NCBI GenBank assembly: GCA_022819945.1
Contig: JAJEGI010000108.1
Span: forward strand, 1 to 64,000
Length of the DNA stretch: 64,000 nt
DNA from: Candidatus Poribacteria bacterium
Lineage (GTDB): Bacteria > Poribacteria > WGA-4E > WGA-3G
Direction: 5' to 3'
Positions 17,199-26,900 of this stretch are shown in pieces. Every line of letters starts with the position of its first letter. Positions within the stretch are counted from its first letter, which is position 1. The notes beneath the pieces are model-generated. The model made no database searches and was not told where the DNA came from. It was given only the letters and a program-made list of their open reading frames with translations. The position numbers were made by a program, and so were the translations under genes.

Positions 17199-19076
17199 TT
17201 GATGAGCATCTCCGATCAGATCCTTAAAGTCTTCGATAACTATCCGCGAGAGAATACCGTCTGTTTACCCTCTGGAGCGGTTGCCCGATTTGAAAGAGGC
17301 GGTATCTCTGATGTCGCGATGTCACCGGACGAAAATCTGATTGCCATAGCCTCCCGCCTTGGTGTATGGCTCTACGATGCCCACACCAAAGATTTTGTGT
17401 CGTTAATGGCTGTTGAAGATACCGGGCTCCTCTCAAAGGTCGTTTTTTCGCCTGACGGTACCCGAATCGTTACTGGCGATTGGGACGGTAAAACAACCTT
17501 ATGGGACATCAATACAGAGACAATACTTGCCACCTACATCCATAAAGGTTATATCAATTCAATTACATTTTCTCCAGATGGTAGGTTTATAGCAATAGGC
17601 AGTAGGGATGCGACCGCGACATTATGGGATATTGAGACTGGAACTGCCCGTTTTACCATTACGCATCAAGGCTCAGTGACATCAACAATTTTCTCGCCAG
17701 ATGGCACGCTTTTAGCGACCAGTAGTAGCGACGCGACTGCGACACTGTGGCATATTGACACAGAAGAAATCCGCTGGACTTTCACGCATGAAAAACAAGA
17801 AAAATCTGTAACATTCGACTCGGGGCATGTTGAGACTTTCAACAGAGGTGGTATAGGAGACATCGATTTTTCTCCGGACGGAAAGTATTTTGTAACCGCT
17901 GGTCAGCTTATGGATTATTGCACGGCACTCTGGGACGTTGAGACTGGGGAACAACTTTGGTGTGTTACCCATGAAAAACCGATTGATGCTGTTGCGTTTT
18001 CTCCGGATGGTACGTCTATGGCAACGTACTATGAGGACGACACTGTCAGCGTATTGCGTGTTGCAGATGGTACCCTGATACCGCGTGCTATTCACGCGGA
18101 GAAGTCGAGAAAAATAAAAAGAAACTTATCTATAGATCATGACGAGGATGGCTGGGGGCGAAGGATTCGATTTTCACCCGATGGAAAATACCTTGCAGAA
18201 CTTAAAATGGGGAGCAATTCACTTACATTGTGGGATGTCAACACCGGCAAAAAAATCAAGGAGTTTGACGAAGTTAATGGATCGGCACTGACCCTTGTAT
18301 TTTCCGCAGAGGGGCATTGCTTCGGGTTGAGTCGTACCCCTTATCCAGAATATGATACCGTTGAATTGTGGGATGCGGAAAAGCGCGCCAGTTTCACGCA
18401 TAGCGCGCCTGTTGATACAGTCGTGATGTCACTGGATGGGACGTTGTTAGCGACAGGTGGCAGGGATAAAAGGGTCAAACTTTGGCATGTAGAGACACAG
18501 CAATGCTTTCAAACCCTGTTAGGGCATATAGGGCGCATCCTATCCCTCGCGTTCTCACCTGATGGGGCCCTCTTGGTCAGTGGTGGTGGTGATAACTGGG
18601 AAAAGCAAACACATGCAGATGGCACAACTTTCTTTTTTTCTGATGGCGATAGTCCTGTTGACAGAACTGCCAAGGTATGGGAAGTCGCTACAGGGGAAAA
18701 TATCGCTATACTTGAAAGTTCTGGAATGGTCAGAGGGATCGCGTTTTCGCGCGATGGAAACCGCCTCGCGACAGGTGCAAACAATAAAACTGTTACCTTG
18801 TGGTGTACAAAGACGTGGCAACCCACTGCTACGCTTGATACCGTAAGTTTCGAGTCCTTCGCGTTTTCGCCAGACAGCAGCCGACTCGTTATCGGTGGAA
18901 CGTGGCCGGAGCAGCGGATTCAGATTTGGAATGTAGAAACTCAGGAACTTATCGTCGAATTGCCAGGGCATAAAAGCGATGTTGAATCTTTCGCGTTTTC
19001 ACCAGATGGTCGTCTGCTTGCGAGCGGCGGATTTGACGGCGTTATCTATATGTGGAACATGACACCTTACCTTTAG
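17199..19076 (+). CDS. WD40 repeat protein
   Basis: Many FSPDG-x-x-(L/I)A-(T/S) blades ending in (L/V)WD(V/I): FSPDGTRIVTGDWDGKTTLWDINT, FSPDGRFIAIGSRDATATLWDIETG, FSPDGRLLASGGFDGVIYMWNM. Confidence 0.93.
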   Translation: MMSISDQILKVFDNYPRENTVCLPSGAVARFERGGISDVAMSPDENLIAIASRLGVWLYDAHTKDFVSLMAVEDTGLLSKVVFSPDGTRIVTGDWDGKTTLWDINTETILATYIHKGYINSITFSPDGRFIAIGSRDATATLWDIETGTARFTITHQGSVTSTIFSPDGTLLATSSSDATATLWHIDTEEIRWTFTHEKQEKSVTFDSGHVETFNRGGIGDIDFSPDGKYFVTAGQLMDYCTALWDVETGEQLWCVTHEKPIDAVAFSPDGTSMATYYEDDTVSVLRVADGTLIPRAIHAEKSRKIKRNLSIDHDEDGWGRRIRFSPDGKYLAELKMGSNSLTLWDVNTGKKIKEFDEVNGSALTLVFSAEGHCFGLSRTPYPEYDTVELWDAEKRASFTHSAPVDTVVMSLDGTLLATGGRDKRVKLWHVETQQCFQTLLGHIGRILSLAFSPDGALLVSGGGDNWEKQTHADGTTFFFSDGDSPVDRTAKVWEVATGENIAILESSGMVRGIAFSRDGNRLATGANNKTVTLWCTKTWQPTATLDTVSFESFAFSPDSSRLVIGGTWPEQRIQIWNVETQELIVELPGHKSDVESFAFSPDGRLLASGGFDGVIYMWNMTPYL

Positions 19077-19205
19077 TCAGTCTTAAGAATCACTGCAGAA
19101 ATGGATAATAATGAGGAGACATGGAACCATAGCCCAACAGATGGAAACCTACGCCCGGACCTTTGAAGTCGAAAGAACATTGACCCTCCTGACAGCAAAA
19201 AACAT

Positions 19206-19234
19206 TTGACTTTTTTTTCGATGTGTGTTATACT
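19206..19234 (+). promoter_or_regulatory. Sigma70-type promoter upstream of tRNA(CAU)/tilS
   Basis: TTGACT (19206-19211), 17-nt spacer, TATACT (19229-19234). Confidence 0.75.
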
Positions 19235-19280
19235 TAAAACAAAAATGCTGGGTAGGATTCACAAGCCTATCCAAACACGT

Positions 19281-19354
19281 GCCGGTGTAGCTCAGTGGTT
19301 TAGAGCACACGACTCATAATCGTGCTGTCCGGAGTTCGACTCTCCGCACCGGCA
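19281..19354 (+). tRNA. tRNA with CAU anticodon (elongator Met, or Ile2 modified by TilS)
   Basis: GCCGGTG/CACCGGC + A; anticodon stem-loop ACGACTCATAATCGT; T-arm CGGAG TTCGACT CTCCG. Confidence 0.93.
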
Positions 19355-19430
19355 TTGCTTCTTTTGACACAGTTGGCAGCCGAATTAATACGCAAACGGC
19401 AAAACCTGCTGTCAAAAATAGGCACACCCC

Positions 19431-20873
19431 ATGACAGCCGATTTCGTGCAACAGATGCACCGTTTCATCGCGCAGCATAAGATGATCAAGGATGGCGAGA
19501 CAGTGATCGTTGCGGTCTCAGGCGGCGCGGATTCGCTCGCACTTCTGTACGGATTGCACGCCTTACGCTCGCAGCTGAATTGCCAACTCCACGTTGCTCA
19601 TCTAAATCACTGTCTCCGTCCGGATGCAGATGCAGATGCGGATTTCGTGCGTCAGCACGCAGCGCACTTAAAGCTACATTGTACGATCCAACGTATGGAA
19701 ATACCGCATTTGGCTCAGCAATGGAAACTCTCTGTAGAAGCAGCAGGACGTAGGGCGCGCTATCAGTTTTACGAATCCGTCACAACGGGAATTGATGCCA
19801 CTAAGGTAGCCTTAGGACACCATCAGGACGATATTGCTGAGACGGTTTTAATGAACCTCATCCGAGGCAGTGGAGCCAGCGGATTGAAAGGTATCGCACC
19901 CGTTAGGGACGCAAAATTTATTCGACCCATCGCGGGCTTCACACGTCAACAGATTGAGGCGTTTCTTACCGCCATAGGCATTGTGCCGAGACACGACCCA
20001 ACAAACACGGATACACGCTATCTCCGCAATCGTATCCGCCACGAGTTGATACCGCGGCTTGAAAACGATTATAATCCAAATATTAAAATCGGATTAAGCC
20101 GTACCGCCGATGTATTGCGTGCTGAATCAGAATACCTTGACACAGCCGCGCGGGAGGCATTTGAGGCGTGTCGAATACAAGGCTCGCACAAGAATGTTGT
20201 GCTTGACCGAGTGGAGTTCCGTAAACATCACGTCGCATTACAGAGACGGGTGTTGCGGCAAAGCCTCTCTGAAATGTCAGGCGATATGAATGACCTCTAT
20301 TTTACACATTGTGAAAAAATGCTAAACCTAATTGAAGCGGAAGCGTCTAATGCTCTATTAGCACTGCCGAACGGTTTACAATTCCGACGCGCATATCAGC
20401 AACTCATTATTGAGAGAAAGTCGGTTGAAACGGGAAACTTCGCTTATCCAGTCGTTACTGTCGGTAAAACATCCATAGAAGTTTTAAACACAGAAATTAC
20501 CGCAGAACTGGGTAATATTAAGTCCTGTCCAACACTCGCATTACCGGACGGTAGATTTGAAGCTATATTTGATTATGAAAAGATAAGGAAGGTGTTTGCA
20601 GAACCATTTTTAGAAGCATTTCCACTCACGGTGCGTAATCGGCGGCAAGGCGACCGGTTCCAGCCACACGGTATGCGGGGAACCAAAAAGATTAAGGATT
20701 TTTTTATTGATACCAAGGTGCCTCGCTACGAACGCGATAGCGTTCCCCTGCTCGTTTGTGGCGATCAGATTTTGTGGATCATCGGTTATACAACCAGTGA
20801 CGCTTTCAAAATTGAATCTGACACTCGGCAATACCTTTACCTACGTTATGCCAGCAACGAAACTTCTGCCTGA
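19431..20873 (+). CDS. tilS: tRNA(Ile)-lysidine synthase
   Basis: VIVAVSGGADSLALLYGL (PP-loop SGGxDS), HLNHCLRPDADADADFV, LGHHQDDIAETVLMNLIRGSGASGLKGI, RNRIRHELIP, RRQGDRFQPHGMRGTKKIKDFFIDTKVPRYERD. Confidence 0.95.
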   Translation: MTADFVQQMHRFIAQHKMIKDGETVIVAVSGGADSLALLYGLHALRSQLNCQLHVAHLNHCLRPDADADADFVRQHAAHLKLHCTIQRMEIPHLAQQWKLSVEAAGRRARYQFYESVTTGIDATKVALGHHQDDIAETVLMNLIRGSGASGLKGIAPVRDAKFIRPIAGFTRQQIEAFLTAIGIVPRHDPTNTDTRYLRNRIRHELIPRLENDYNPNIKIGLSRTADVLRAESEYLDTAAREAFEACRIQGSHKNVVLDRVEFRKHHVALQRRVLRQSLSEMSGDMNDLYFTHCEKMLNLIEAEASNALLALPNGLQFRRAYQQLIIERKSVETGNFAYPVVTVGKTSIEVLNTEITAELGNIKSCPTLALPDGRFEAIFDYEKIRKVFAEPFLEAFPLTVRNRRQGDRFQPHGMRGTKKIKDFFIDTKVPRYERDSVPLLVCGDQILWIIGYTTSDAFKIESDTRQYLYLRYASNETSA

Positions 20874-21411
20874 ATCCGTTCTTATTTCCGAATCCCGTCT
20901 TCAGAACCGAATTCGTGAACTTGGAGCACAGATTTCCACCGATTACGGAAACCAAGAGTTAGTCCTACTCGGCGTACTCAGGGGTAGTGTGCTATTTTTT
21001 GCCGACCTTGCGCGTGCAATATCTGCAACGTGCCAGACTGATCCAGACTGCGGCGTTCGGGTCCGATTTGAATTCGTGCAACTCACGAGTTACCACGAAA
21101 GCACGAAGCCATCAAAAGTGCAACTCATTCGCGGCGGTAGTGATTATCTTGAACACCGACACGTCCTCATCGTTGAAGATATTGTTGACACTGGACATAC
21201 TTTGAAGTTTCTCCGTGAACACCTCGGCATGCTGAACCCTAAAACCGTTAAGGTATGTACATTACTTGATAAACCTTCTCAACGTCAAGTACCCGTTGCT
21301 ATCGATTATATCGGTTTTCAGATCCCTGACACCTTTGTTGTCGGATATGGACTTGATTATGCCCAGCAATATCGGAATTTGCCCTATATTGCTCTGTTAG
21401 AATCCATTTAA
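20848..21411 (+). CDS. hpt: Hypoxanthine phosphoribosyltransferase
   Basis: ELVLLGVLRGSVLFFADLARAI, VQLTSYHESTKPS, HVLIVEDIVDTGHTLKFLREHL (PRPP loop), YIGFQIPDTFVVGYGLDYAQQYRNLPYIALLE; overlaps tilS by 26 nt. Confidence 0.94.
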   Translation: MPATKLLPESVLISESRLQNRIRELGAQISTDYGNQELVLLGVLRGSVLFFADLARAISATCQTDPDCGVRVRFEFVQLTSYHESTKPSKVQLIRGGSDYLEHRHVLIVEDIVDTGHTLKFLREHLGMLNPKTVKVCTLLDKPSQRQVPVAIDYIGFQIPDTFVVGYGLDYAQQYRNLPYIALLESI

Positions 21412-21453
21412 TTGCCTTAATATCGAATAAGAACGCTTTTACATAATAATTAA

Positions 21454-21482
21454 TTGACAAAAAATCACATATTTGCTATAAT
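21454..21482 (+). promoter_or_regulatory. Consensus sigma70 promoter upstream of cytochrome c gene
   Basis: TTGACA (21454-21459), 17-nt spacer, TATAAT (21477-21482). Confidence 0.8.
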
Positions 21483-21514
21483 TTTTAGACAATACATTAT
21501 TAATAAGGAGATTT

Positions 21515-22300
21515 ATGATGCGTAAATTCGTTTCGTTTGCCCTATGTGGCGTTTTGATCGCGGCATTTATCTTTTTCACACATGCACAAATGTCAGACAA
21601 AGCGCAACTGGGGCGCGAACTTTTTCACGATCCAACTTTTAAAGGCACAATCAAACCCGGTAAAACAAAAGGTTTCGCCACTGGACTGAGTTGCGCAAAC
21701 TGCCACGCAGATTTTGATGACGCGGCGAACCCAGATGGTGTCATTCGCGCAGGACATAGTGTAGTTGGTGTCCCACACCGTGGTCAAGCAAAAGGTGGGA
21801 TGATTTCAGCTGAAAACTTTGCCCGCGCGGCTGGTGGTGGCGGCTTCTGTTACCAACATTTCTTACAGCGAATCCCCGGTCCTGAAGTTGACCCGACCGC
21901 AATTCCAGCAGAACATGCTGAAGCACTCATGGCTTATTTTGAAGCAATCTCCGGGGACAACAAGGGACCCGAGTTTGAAATCGCAATGTTAGATGATGAT
22001 GCCAAAAAGGCTGCCGGTGAAAAACTTGCCGCAATGAGCGGCGATGCAGAGAATGGATGGCAACTTTTCGGACGCGCCTGCGTCGTTTGCCACCCAACCC
22101 CTTACAAAGCGGGTATCGGTCCGAGGCTTGTCGGAACCAGAGCACCTCGTAATGTTGATGCAGCAATCCTACGTTGGGCTACTAAAATTCGAGGCGGAGG
22201 CACGCTTATGCCGTTCTACGCCCCTGACATCCTCAGCGACCAAAACATCGCTGACATTCTCGCGTTCGCGCGTCAAGAATTAGAAAACGCAGGAAGATAG
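21515..22300 (+). CDS. Exported cytochrome c family protein with two haem motifs
   Basis: Signal peptide; ARELF..DPTFKG; CANCH and CVVCH haem-binding motifs; MPFYAPDILSDQNIADILAFARQ. Confidence 0.9.
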   Translation: MMRKFVSFALCGVLIAAFIFFTHAQMSDKAQLGRELFHDPTFKGTIKPGKTKGFATGLSCANCHADFDDAANPDGVIRAGHSVVGVPHRGQAKGGMISAENFARAAGGGGFCYQHFLQRIPGPEVDPTAIPAEHAEALMAYFEAISGDNKGPEFEIAMLDDDAKKAAGEKLAAMSGDAENGWQLFGRACVVCHPTPYKAGIGPRLVGTRAPRNVDAAILRWATKIRGGGTLMPFYAPDILSDQNIADILAFARQELENAGR

Positions 22301-22544
22301 CCATAATTCAGGCTGAAACAACACTTTTCAGCTAAACTTTTTATTGTTGGATCTATTGATTTCTGTAACCGACTCTCTTCACTATTCGTTATTTTTACCA
22401 ACTTAATCTGAGCGTTTAGGGTGTAATTTGCCGACCTATTCAGTTCTTTGTTTATTCAAGAACCCTGAAACATGTCCTCAAGATAGCAAATTTACTTGAT
22501 TATTCGCCTCAGTACAAAATTCTATTTGTTGATAAAAATAGCAA

Positions 22545-22579
22545 ATCGATGAACACAGAACACATTAGTGTTCATCGAT
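22545..22579. promoter_or_regulatory. 12-bp perfect inverted repeat (possible operator or mRNA hairpin) upstream of lipoprotein gene
   Basis: atcgatgaacac - 11 nt - gtgttcatcgat, 25 nt upstream of ATG 22605; no T-tract follows. Confidence 0.5.
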
Positions 22580-22604
22580 CCGAATACGAAGAGAGGATGG
22601 TACT

Positions 22605-23150
22605 ATGAGAGTCTCTCGAATCAATATGCTTTTCTACTCGTCCTTGGTAGGTATTTACATTCTCCTGGTAGGCCTTGTATTAAGTTTAGCAAGCTGCGGC
22701 GGTAGTAACCTAAAAAATCCCGTATCAGAAGAGGTTACCACAGAAGAAGATAGTGAAGCCACAGATGACGTTGTTGAACTTACACAAACCCTGGACGTGA
22801 CGGAACCGGAACAGGTTACCGATCTTAACGTAAAAATTACCGTTACGAAGAAAACGGTGCAACCCGGTGAAGCCGTAGAACTCACCGCTTCGCTGAAAGA
22901 GGTTAGGGGTAGCAGCGTCACACTGAACTGGCTGAATATCACGCAGTTTGGGGAACTTTCCGCCGCCAACGCAAATCCAGTCACTTGGACTGCCCCTCAG
23001 ACCCTTAATGGGGAAAGCGTTCAAGTCGAAGTTATTCAACTTGTTGTGACTGTGATTAGCGAGGTTGTTTCAGTCGGATCCTCTGGAATTGAAACCGATA
23101 CACAAATTTTTACTGACACGAAAAACGTCTTGCTTACCGTTAGAAATTAG
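22605..23150 (+). CDS. Putative lipoprotein, hypothetical
   Basis: N-terminal hydrophobic segment ending LVLSLASCGGSN (lipobox-like); Ig-like VTKKTVQPGEAVELTASL region. Confidence 0.65.
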   Translation: MRVSRINMLFYSSLVGIYILLVGLVLSLASCGGSNLKNPVSEEVTTEEDSEATDDVVELTQTLDVTEPEQVTDLNVKITVTKKTVQPGEAVELTASLKEVRGSSVTLNWLNITQFGELSAANANPVTWTAPQTLNGESVQVEVIQLVVTVISEVVSVGSSGIETDTQIFTDTKNVLLTVRN

Positions 23151-23235
23151 TTAGTTGCCGCAGATTCTGTCTAAGTGAGCAGCGCCTGCTCGGACTTCCA
23201 CAGAGTTGTCTCTGTTTGTATTGTTAAGGTACCAA

Positions 23236-24024
23236 ATGTATAGAAGGTTAATTCACATTTTTATAGCTGTCTTGTTTGTAGCGGCGCTTTTTGGAACGCC
23301 TCTCACTGCTGGTGTTCAGCAACACCTCGTTCAGAAAGGTGAAACATTATCGGAGATCGCACAGAAGTACAAAGTACCCCTCAAATCGATTATCCAAGCG
23401 AACAGCATTAAGTCAGCACACCGCATACAGATTGGGAAAACGCTGCGTATCCCCGGAAACGCCTTTGCTCTTAATGAGATCCTCTATCAGGTTAAACCGG
23501 GAGACACCCTAATCGGTATTGCCCGTCTCCATAACGTTGAATGGAAGGTTCTACAGAGCATCAATGGCATATCTTCGCCTCGCAACCTACAGATTGGCGC
23601 AGAAATTCGGATTCCACACGACGGTAGCCTCGGTTTTATAAGCCCGCTTCGGGTTCCTTTAGTTGTTACATCAAAGTACGGCTATCGCCCCCACCCCGTA
23701 ACGGGCCGCTATCAGTTTCATAAAGGCATAGATTTCCGGGCCGTTACCGGTACACGCGTCTACGCTTCCAAAGGCGGTAGAGTTATCTTTGCCGGACGAA
23801 AAGGCGGCTACGGGAAAATCGTCGGGATAGAACACGAGGGCAATTTCACTACATGGTATGGACATTTATCGCGCATCAGAGTAAAAAGAGGGCAAACTGT
23901 AAACCAAGGAAAGGTTATCGGTCTATCCGGAAACACCGGCATATCGACCGGTCCCCATTTACATTTTGAAATCAGGTACAAAGGTAGAAGTGAAAAACCA
24001 ACCAAGCACCTTCCCATACCGTAA
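23236..24024 (+). CDS. LysM-domain M23 family metallopeptidase
   Basis: Two LysM repeats (VQKGETLSEIAQKYKVPLKSIIQANSI; VKPGDTLIGIARLHNVEWKVLQSINGI); M23 KGIDFRA...GYGKIVGIEHEGNFTTWYGHLSRI...GLSGNTGISTGPHLHFEIR. Confidence 0.94.
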   Translation: MYRRLIHIFIAVLFVAALFGTPLTAGVQQHLVQKGETLSEIAQKYKVPLKSIIQANSIKSAHRIQIGKTLRIPGNAFALNEILYQVKPGDTLIGIARLHNVEWKVLQSINGISSPRNLQIGAEIRIPHDGSLGFISPLRVPLVVTSKYGYRPHPVTGRYQFHKGIDFRAVTGTRVYASKGGRVIFAGRKGGYGKIVGIEHEGNFTTWYGHLSRIRVKRGQTVNQGKVIGLSGNTGISTGPHLHFEIRYKGRSEKPTKHLPIP

Positions 24025-25447
24025 ACGCGGGCTGCTACTCATAGCAACTGTCTTTCTCTTATTGGCGTACTTTCTCGGTCAAAAAAGCACACTATCAGAC
24101 CCACTCAACCTGAGACCTGAGGTGGGTACACGTGGGATCGGGTTGGGTGGTGCTTTTATTAGCAGCGCGGATGACGCAACGAGCCCTCTCTGGAATCCTG
24201 CTGGACTTGCTACATTGCAACGTGGAAACCTCGTCTACGATTTATCCCAAGGCGCAGTCTCCCTCGCTTATCCTATCAAATCTATCGGCACATTCGGTGT
24301 AAATTTCCTCGATTTAAATGGTAGCGATCGCTTTTTATTAGATCACGCCGCAAATCCGATCGGTAGCTTTGAACTCGGCAACAATCAGGCGCTCCTCTCT
24401 TATGGAAGGAAATTCGGGCCTTTGCAACTCGGTGTTAGCACAGGGTATAGTCGCGCACCTTACTATGGCAGCCGCTGGGCACAAAATTATGATGTAGGTG
24501 TACTGACAGAAATTAACTCTCATTTTGCCTTTGGCATGCGGTTACGCGACATCTCTGGCGTAACCATTAGACATAGAGAGGGTCAGATTTTACAAACCTT
24601 CAACCAGCAGTTTGCCCTCGGTGCTGTTCTTACACCGCATCCAATTATTCGATGGCACAATCGGTTAGATATTACGCCACCCTGTTTTGGGACGAGTGTA
24701 GAAATAGGAAACGAAACAATCATTGCCCGTGTCGGATCGACATTCGCCTTCACCGATGAACTCCCGTCCCAATCGTGGAGTTTAGGATTTTCACTCAATC
24801 AATTAGGTAAGCAACTTCATTACACCTGGCTCAATCAAGAAAATCGTGAGAATAAACACCTCGTCTCAATTGGCATGTCCTTTGGTGGGAAAGAACCGAA
24901 CCTACTATCCACTCATACACCACAGACACCTACTGCTAAATCCGCACCTGAAGCGCAACAAGACCCGACGGCTCCAGAATACCAAAGCATCCAAATCGCG
25001 AAGCAACACAATATTGAAGTAGAACTCATGCTCGCTATTATTCAGGCTGAATCCAACTTTAATCCGATCGCCGTGTCTAAGAACGGCGCAGGCGGATTGA
25101 TGCAGATGATGCCCGAAACTGCCCGTGAGCTTGGACTTATAGTACCGAAGTATCAGGACAAACGGAAACCGAAACTTGATTCACACATAGACGAACGATT
25201 CGATCCACACAAAAATTTGCACGCCGGTTTAACTTATTTCAATATGCTTGTAGAGAAATATGAAGGTAATCTGACCTTAGCACTCGGTGCTTACAACATC
25301 GGACCCGGCAAGGTGAGGGTAGGCGGTACTCTTACCAGCAGAGGTAAAAAGTATGCCGATACGGTACTTAACGGTTACCAACGCTACCGGGACAATATTG
25401 AGCAAATGGAAATGGATCTCAAGCGGTTAGAAGCGGTATTAAACTAA
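23966..25447 (+). CDS. Fusion: PorV/UPF0164-like outer-membrane barrel plus C-terminal SLT lytic transglycosylase
   Basis: N-terminal TM; GTRGIGLGGAFISSADDATSPLWNPAGLA (PorV/FadL-like signature); C-terminal IAKQHNIEVELMLAIIQAESNFNPIAVSKNGAGGLMQMMPETARELGL...ALGAYNIGPGKV (SLT). Confidence 0.82.
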   Translation: MKSGTKVEVKNQPSTFPYRKRGLLLIATVFLLLAYFLGQKSTLSDPLNLRPEVGTRGIGLGGAFISSADDATSPLWNPAGLATLQRGNLVYDLSQGAVSLAYPIKSIGTFGVNFLDLNGSDRFLLDHAANPIGSFELGNNQALLSYGRKFGPLQLGVSTGYSRAPYYGSRWAQNYDVGVLTEINSHFAFGMRLRDISGVTIRHREGQILQTFNQQFALGAVLTPHPIIRWHNRLDITPPCFGTSVEIGNETIIARVGSTFAFTDELPSQSWSLGFSLNQLGKQLHYTWLNQENRENKHLVSIGMSFGGKEPNLLSTHTPQTPTAKSAPEAQQDPTAPEYQSIQIAKQHNIEVELMLAIIQAESNFNPIAVSKNGAGGLMQMMPETARELGLIVPKYQDKRKPKLDSHIDERFDPHKNLHAGLTYFNMLVEKYEGNLTLALGAYNIGPGKVRVGGTLTSRGKKYADTVLNGYQRYRDNIEQMEMDLKRLEAVLN

Positions 25448-25492
25448 CGAGAAACGTGCTAACAAAACGCACTACGACTGCGAGAAACTGAT

Positions 25493-26749
25493 ATGGATAA
25501 AATTAGATTGGCAATCGTTGGATGTGGCGGGATGGGACACCGGCACATGTATGGATTAGCGGAACTCCATCGGGCAGGTTGGGAGCGTTTTAACCTTGTC
25601 GGTGCATGTGACCCCGTACTTGCTAACGCCGAATCACTCGCTACACAAGCAGAAGAACGCTTTGGTGAAAAGCCTGCTGTTGTTGGAAGTCTGGAAGAAC
25701 TCGCTGAAGTCGGTGTTGATGCTGTAGATGTAACAACTACACCCCCTTATCACCACACCGTCGCTATCGAAACCCTTGAACGCGGTTGGCATACCATGGT
25801 CGAAAAACCTATGGGACTAACTGTCCGCGCGTGCAACCTCATTCGGCGTGCCGCTGACGCATCCGACGCAATCCTCAGTGTTGCAGAGAACTATCGGCGC
25901 GATCCAATGAACCGGCTTGCAAAAGCACTGCTTGCGGCAGAGGTTATCGGCACACCCCGCTTTCTCATCCATCATGCAATCGGTGGAACAAACCGCATGC
26001 TTATCTCCGTCTGGCGACACCAGAAAGACCAGAGCGGCGTGTTGCTTGATGTCGGCGTTCACTACGCTGACATGATGGAGTATCTACTCGGCGAAGTTGA
26101 GACTGTTTATGCACAAACCCGGCTCCATGAACCTATCCGGCATAATTCTGCCGCAGTAACGGGTGAATCGGGTTCTAATCCCGCCGGTGTCTATACCAAA
26201 TGGCAGCGCGAGATGCCAGCTGAATTTGAGGCAACAGCGGAGGATGCCGCTTATGCAACGCTTACTTTCAAAAACGGTGTTGTCGGGCAGTATATTGAAG
26301 ATCACGGGGCGTGGGGACAAGGCAGCTGGCTCCGAAAAATTCACGGCTCCCAAGGTTCCATGACGCTCCCAGGTGACCGAGGCGGCGGAATTATTACCCT
26401 CAATATTGACGGACAGGAAACGATTAACGACCAACGGATTTTGGACCTCGTCCCAGACTTCCGCTTAGATGCTGTCACAGCAGACCTTTTCGGCGGCGAC
26501 CGATTATGGAAGTACTCATTTACACAAGGTGACGCGAAAAATATCGCTATGGAATACGGCGAATTTGCTGAAGTCATTGCCGGAAGCAGGGAAGTTGAAG
26601 TCGATGGCTATCAAGGCACGCGCTCTGTCGCGCTCTCCTACGCAATCCTTGAGTCCGGTGCAACGGGACAAATCGTTCAGATGGATCAGATGTTAAACGA
26701 ATCCATTAATACCTATCAACGCGAGATTGACGAAGGATTGGGCATCTGA
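25493..26749 (+). CDS. Gfo/Idh/MocA family oxidoreductase
   Basis: IRLAIVGCGGMGHRHMYGLAEL, VDVTTTPPYHHTVAIETLERGWHTMVEKPMGLT. Confidence 0.92.
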   Translation: MDKIRLAIVGCGGMGHRHMYGLAELHRAGWERFNLVGACDPVLANAESLATQAEERFGEKPAVVGSLEELAEVGVDAVDVTTTPPYHHTVAIETLERGWHTMVEKPMGLTVRACNLIRRAADASDAILSVAENYRRDPMNRLAKALLAAEVIGTPRFLIHHAIGGTNRMLISVWRHQKDQSGVLLDVGVHYADMMEYLLGEVETVYAQTRLHEPIRHNSAAVTGESGSNPAGVYTKWQREMPAEFEATAEDAAYATLTFKNGVVGQYIEDHGAWGQGSWLRKIHGSQGSMTLPGDRGGGIITLNIDGQETINDQRILDLVPDFRLDAVTADLFGGDRLWKYSFTQGDAKNIAMEYGEFAEVIAGSREVEVDGYQGTRSVALSYAILESGATGQIVQMDQMLNESINTYQREIDEGLGI

Positions 26750-26768
26750 TTTACCCCAGGCCCGTAGG

Positions 26769-26822
26769 TGCGGTTTTGCGGCGTACTCGCCCAAATGCGA
26801 TCTGCATTCCTAACCACACCGG
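26769..26822. repeat. Short copy of dispersed intergenic repeat
   Basis: ggttttgcggcgtactcgcccaaatgcgatctgcattcctaaccacaccg matches the core at 42.1 and 42.24 kb. Confidence 0.6.
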
Positions 26823-26900
26823 GCATAATCCAAAACAGTAGATCCTTTTAAGAGGAATCATCAATTAGAATTGATATGATTTCAAAGGACAACCCACACA

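Noticed and set aside
17199-19076. WD40 protein considered as a conflict-system sensor
   Set aside because: No STAND NTPase, protease or effector domain is attached or adjacent; nothing in the sequence supports a defence role.
23966-24024. Overlap of the M23 and barrel-SLT genes considered as one frameshifted gene
   Set aside because: The M23 protein ends with a complete LHFEIR domain and the next protein has its own N-terminal membrane segment; two genes are more likely.
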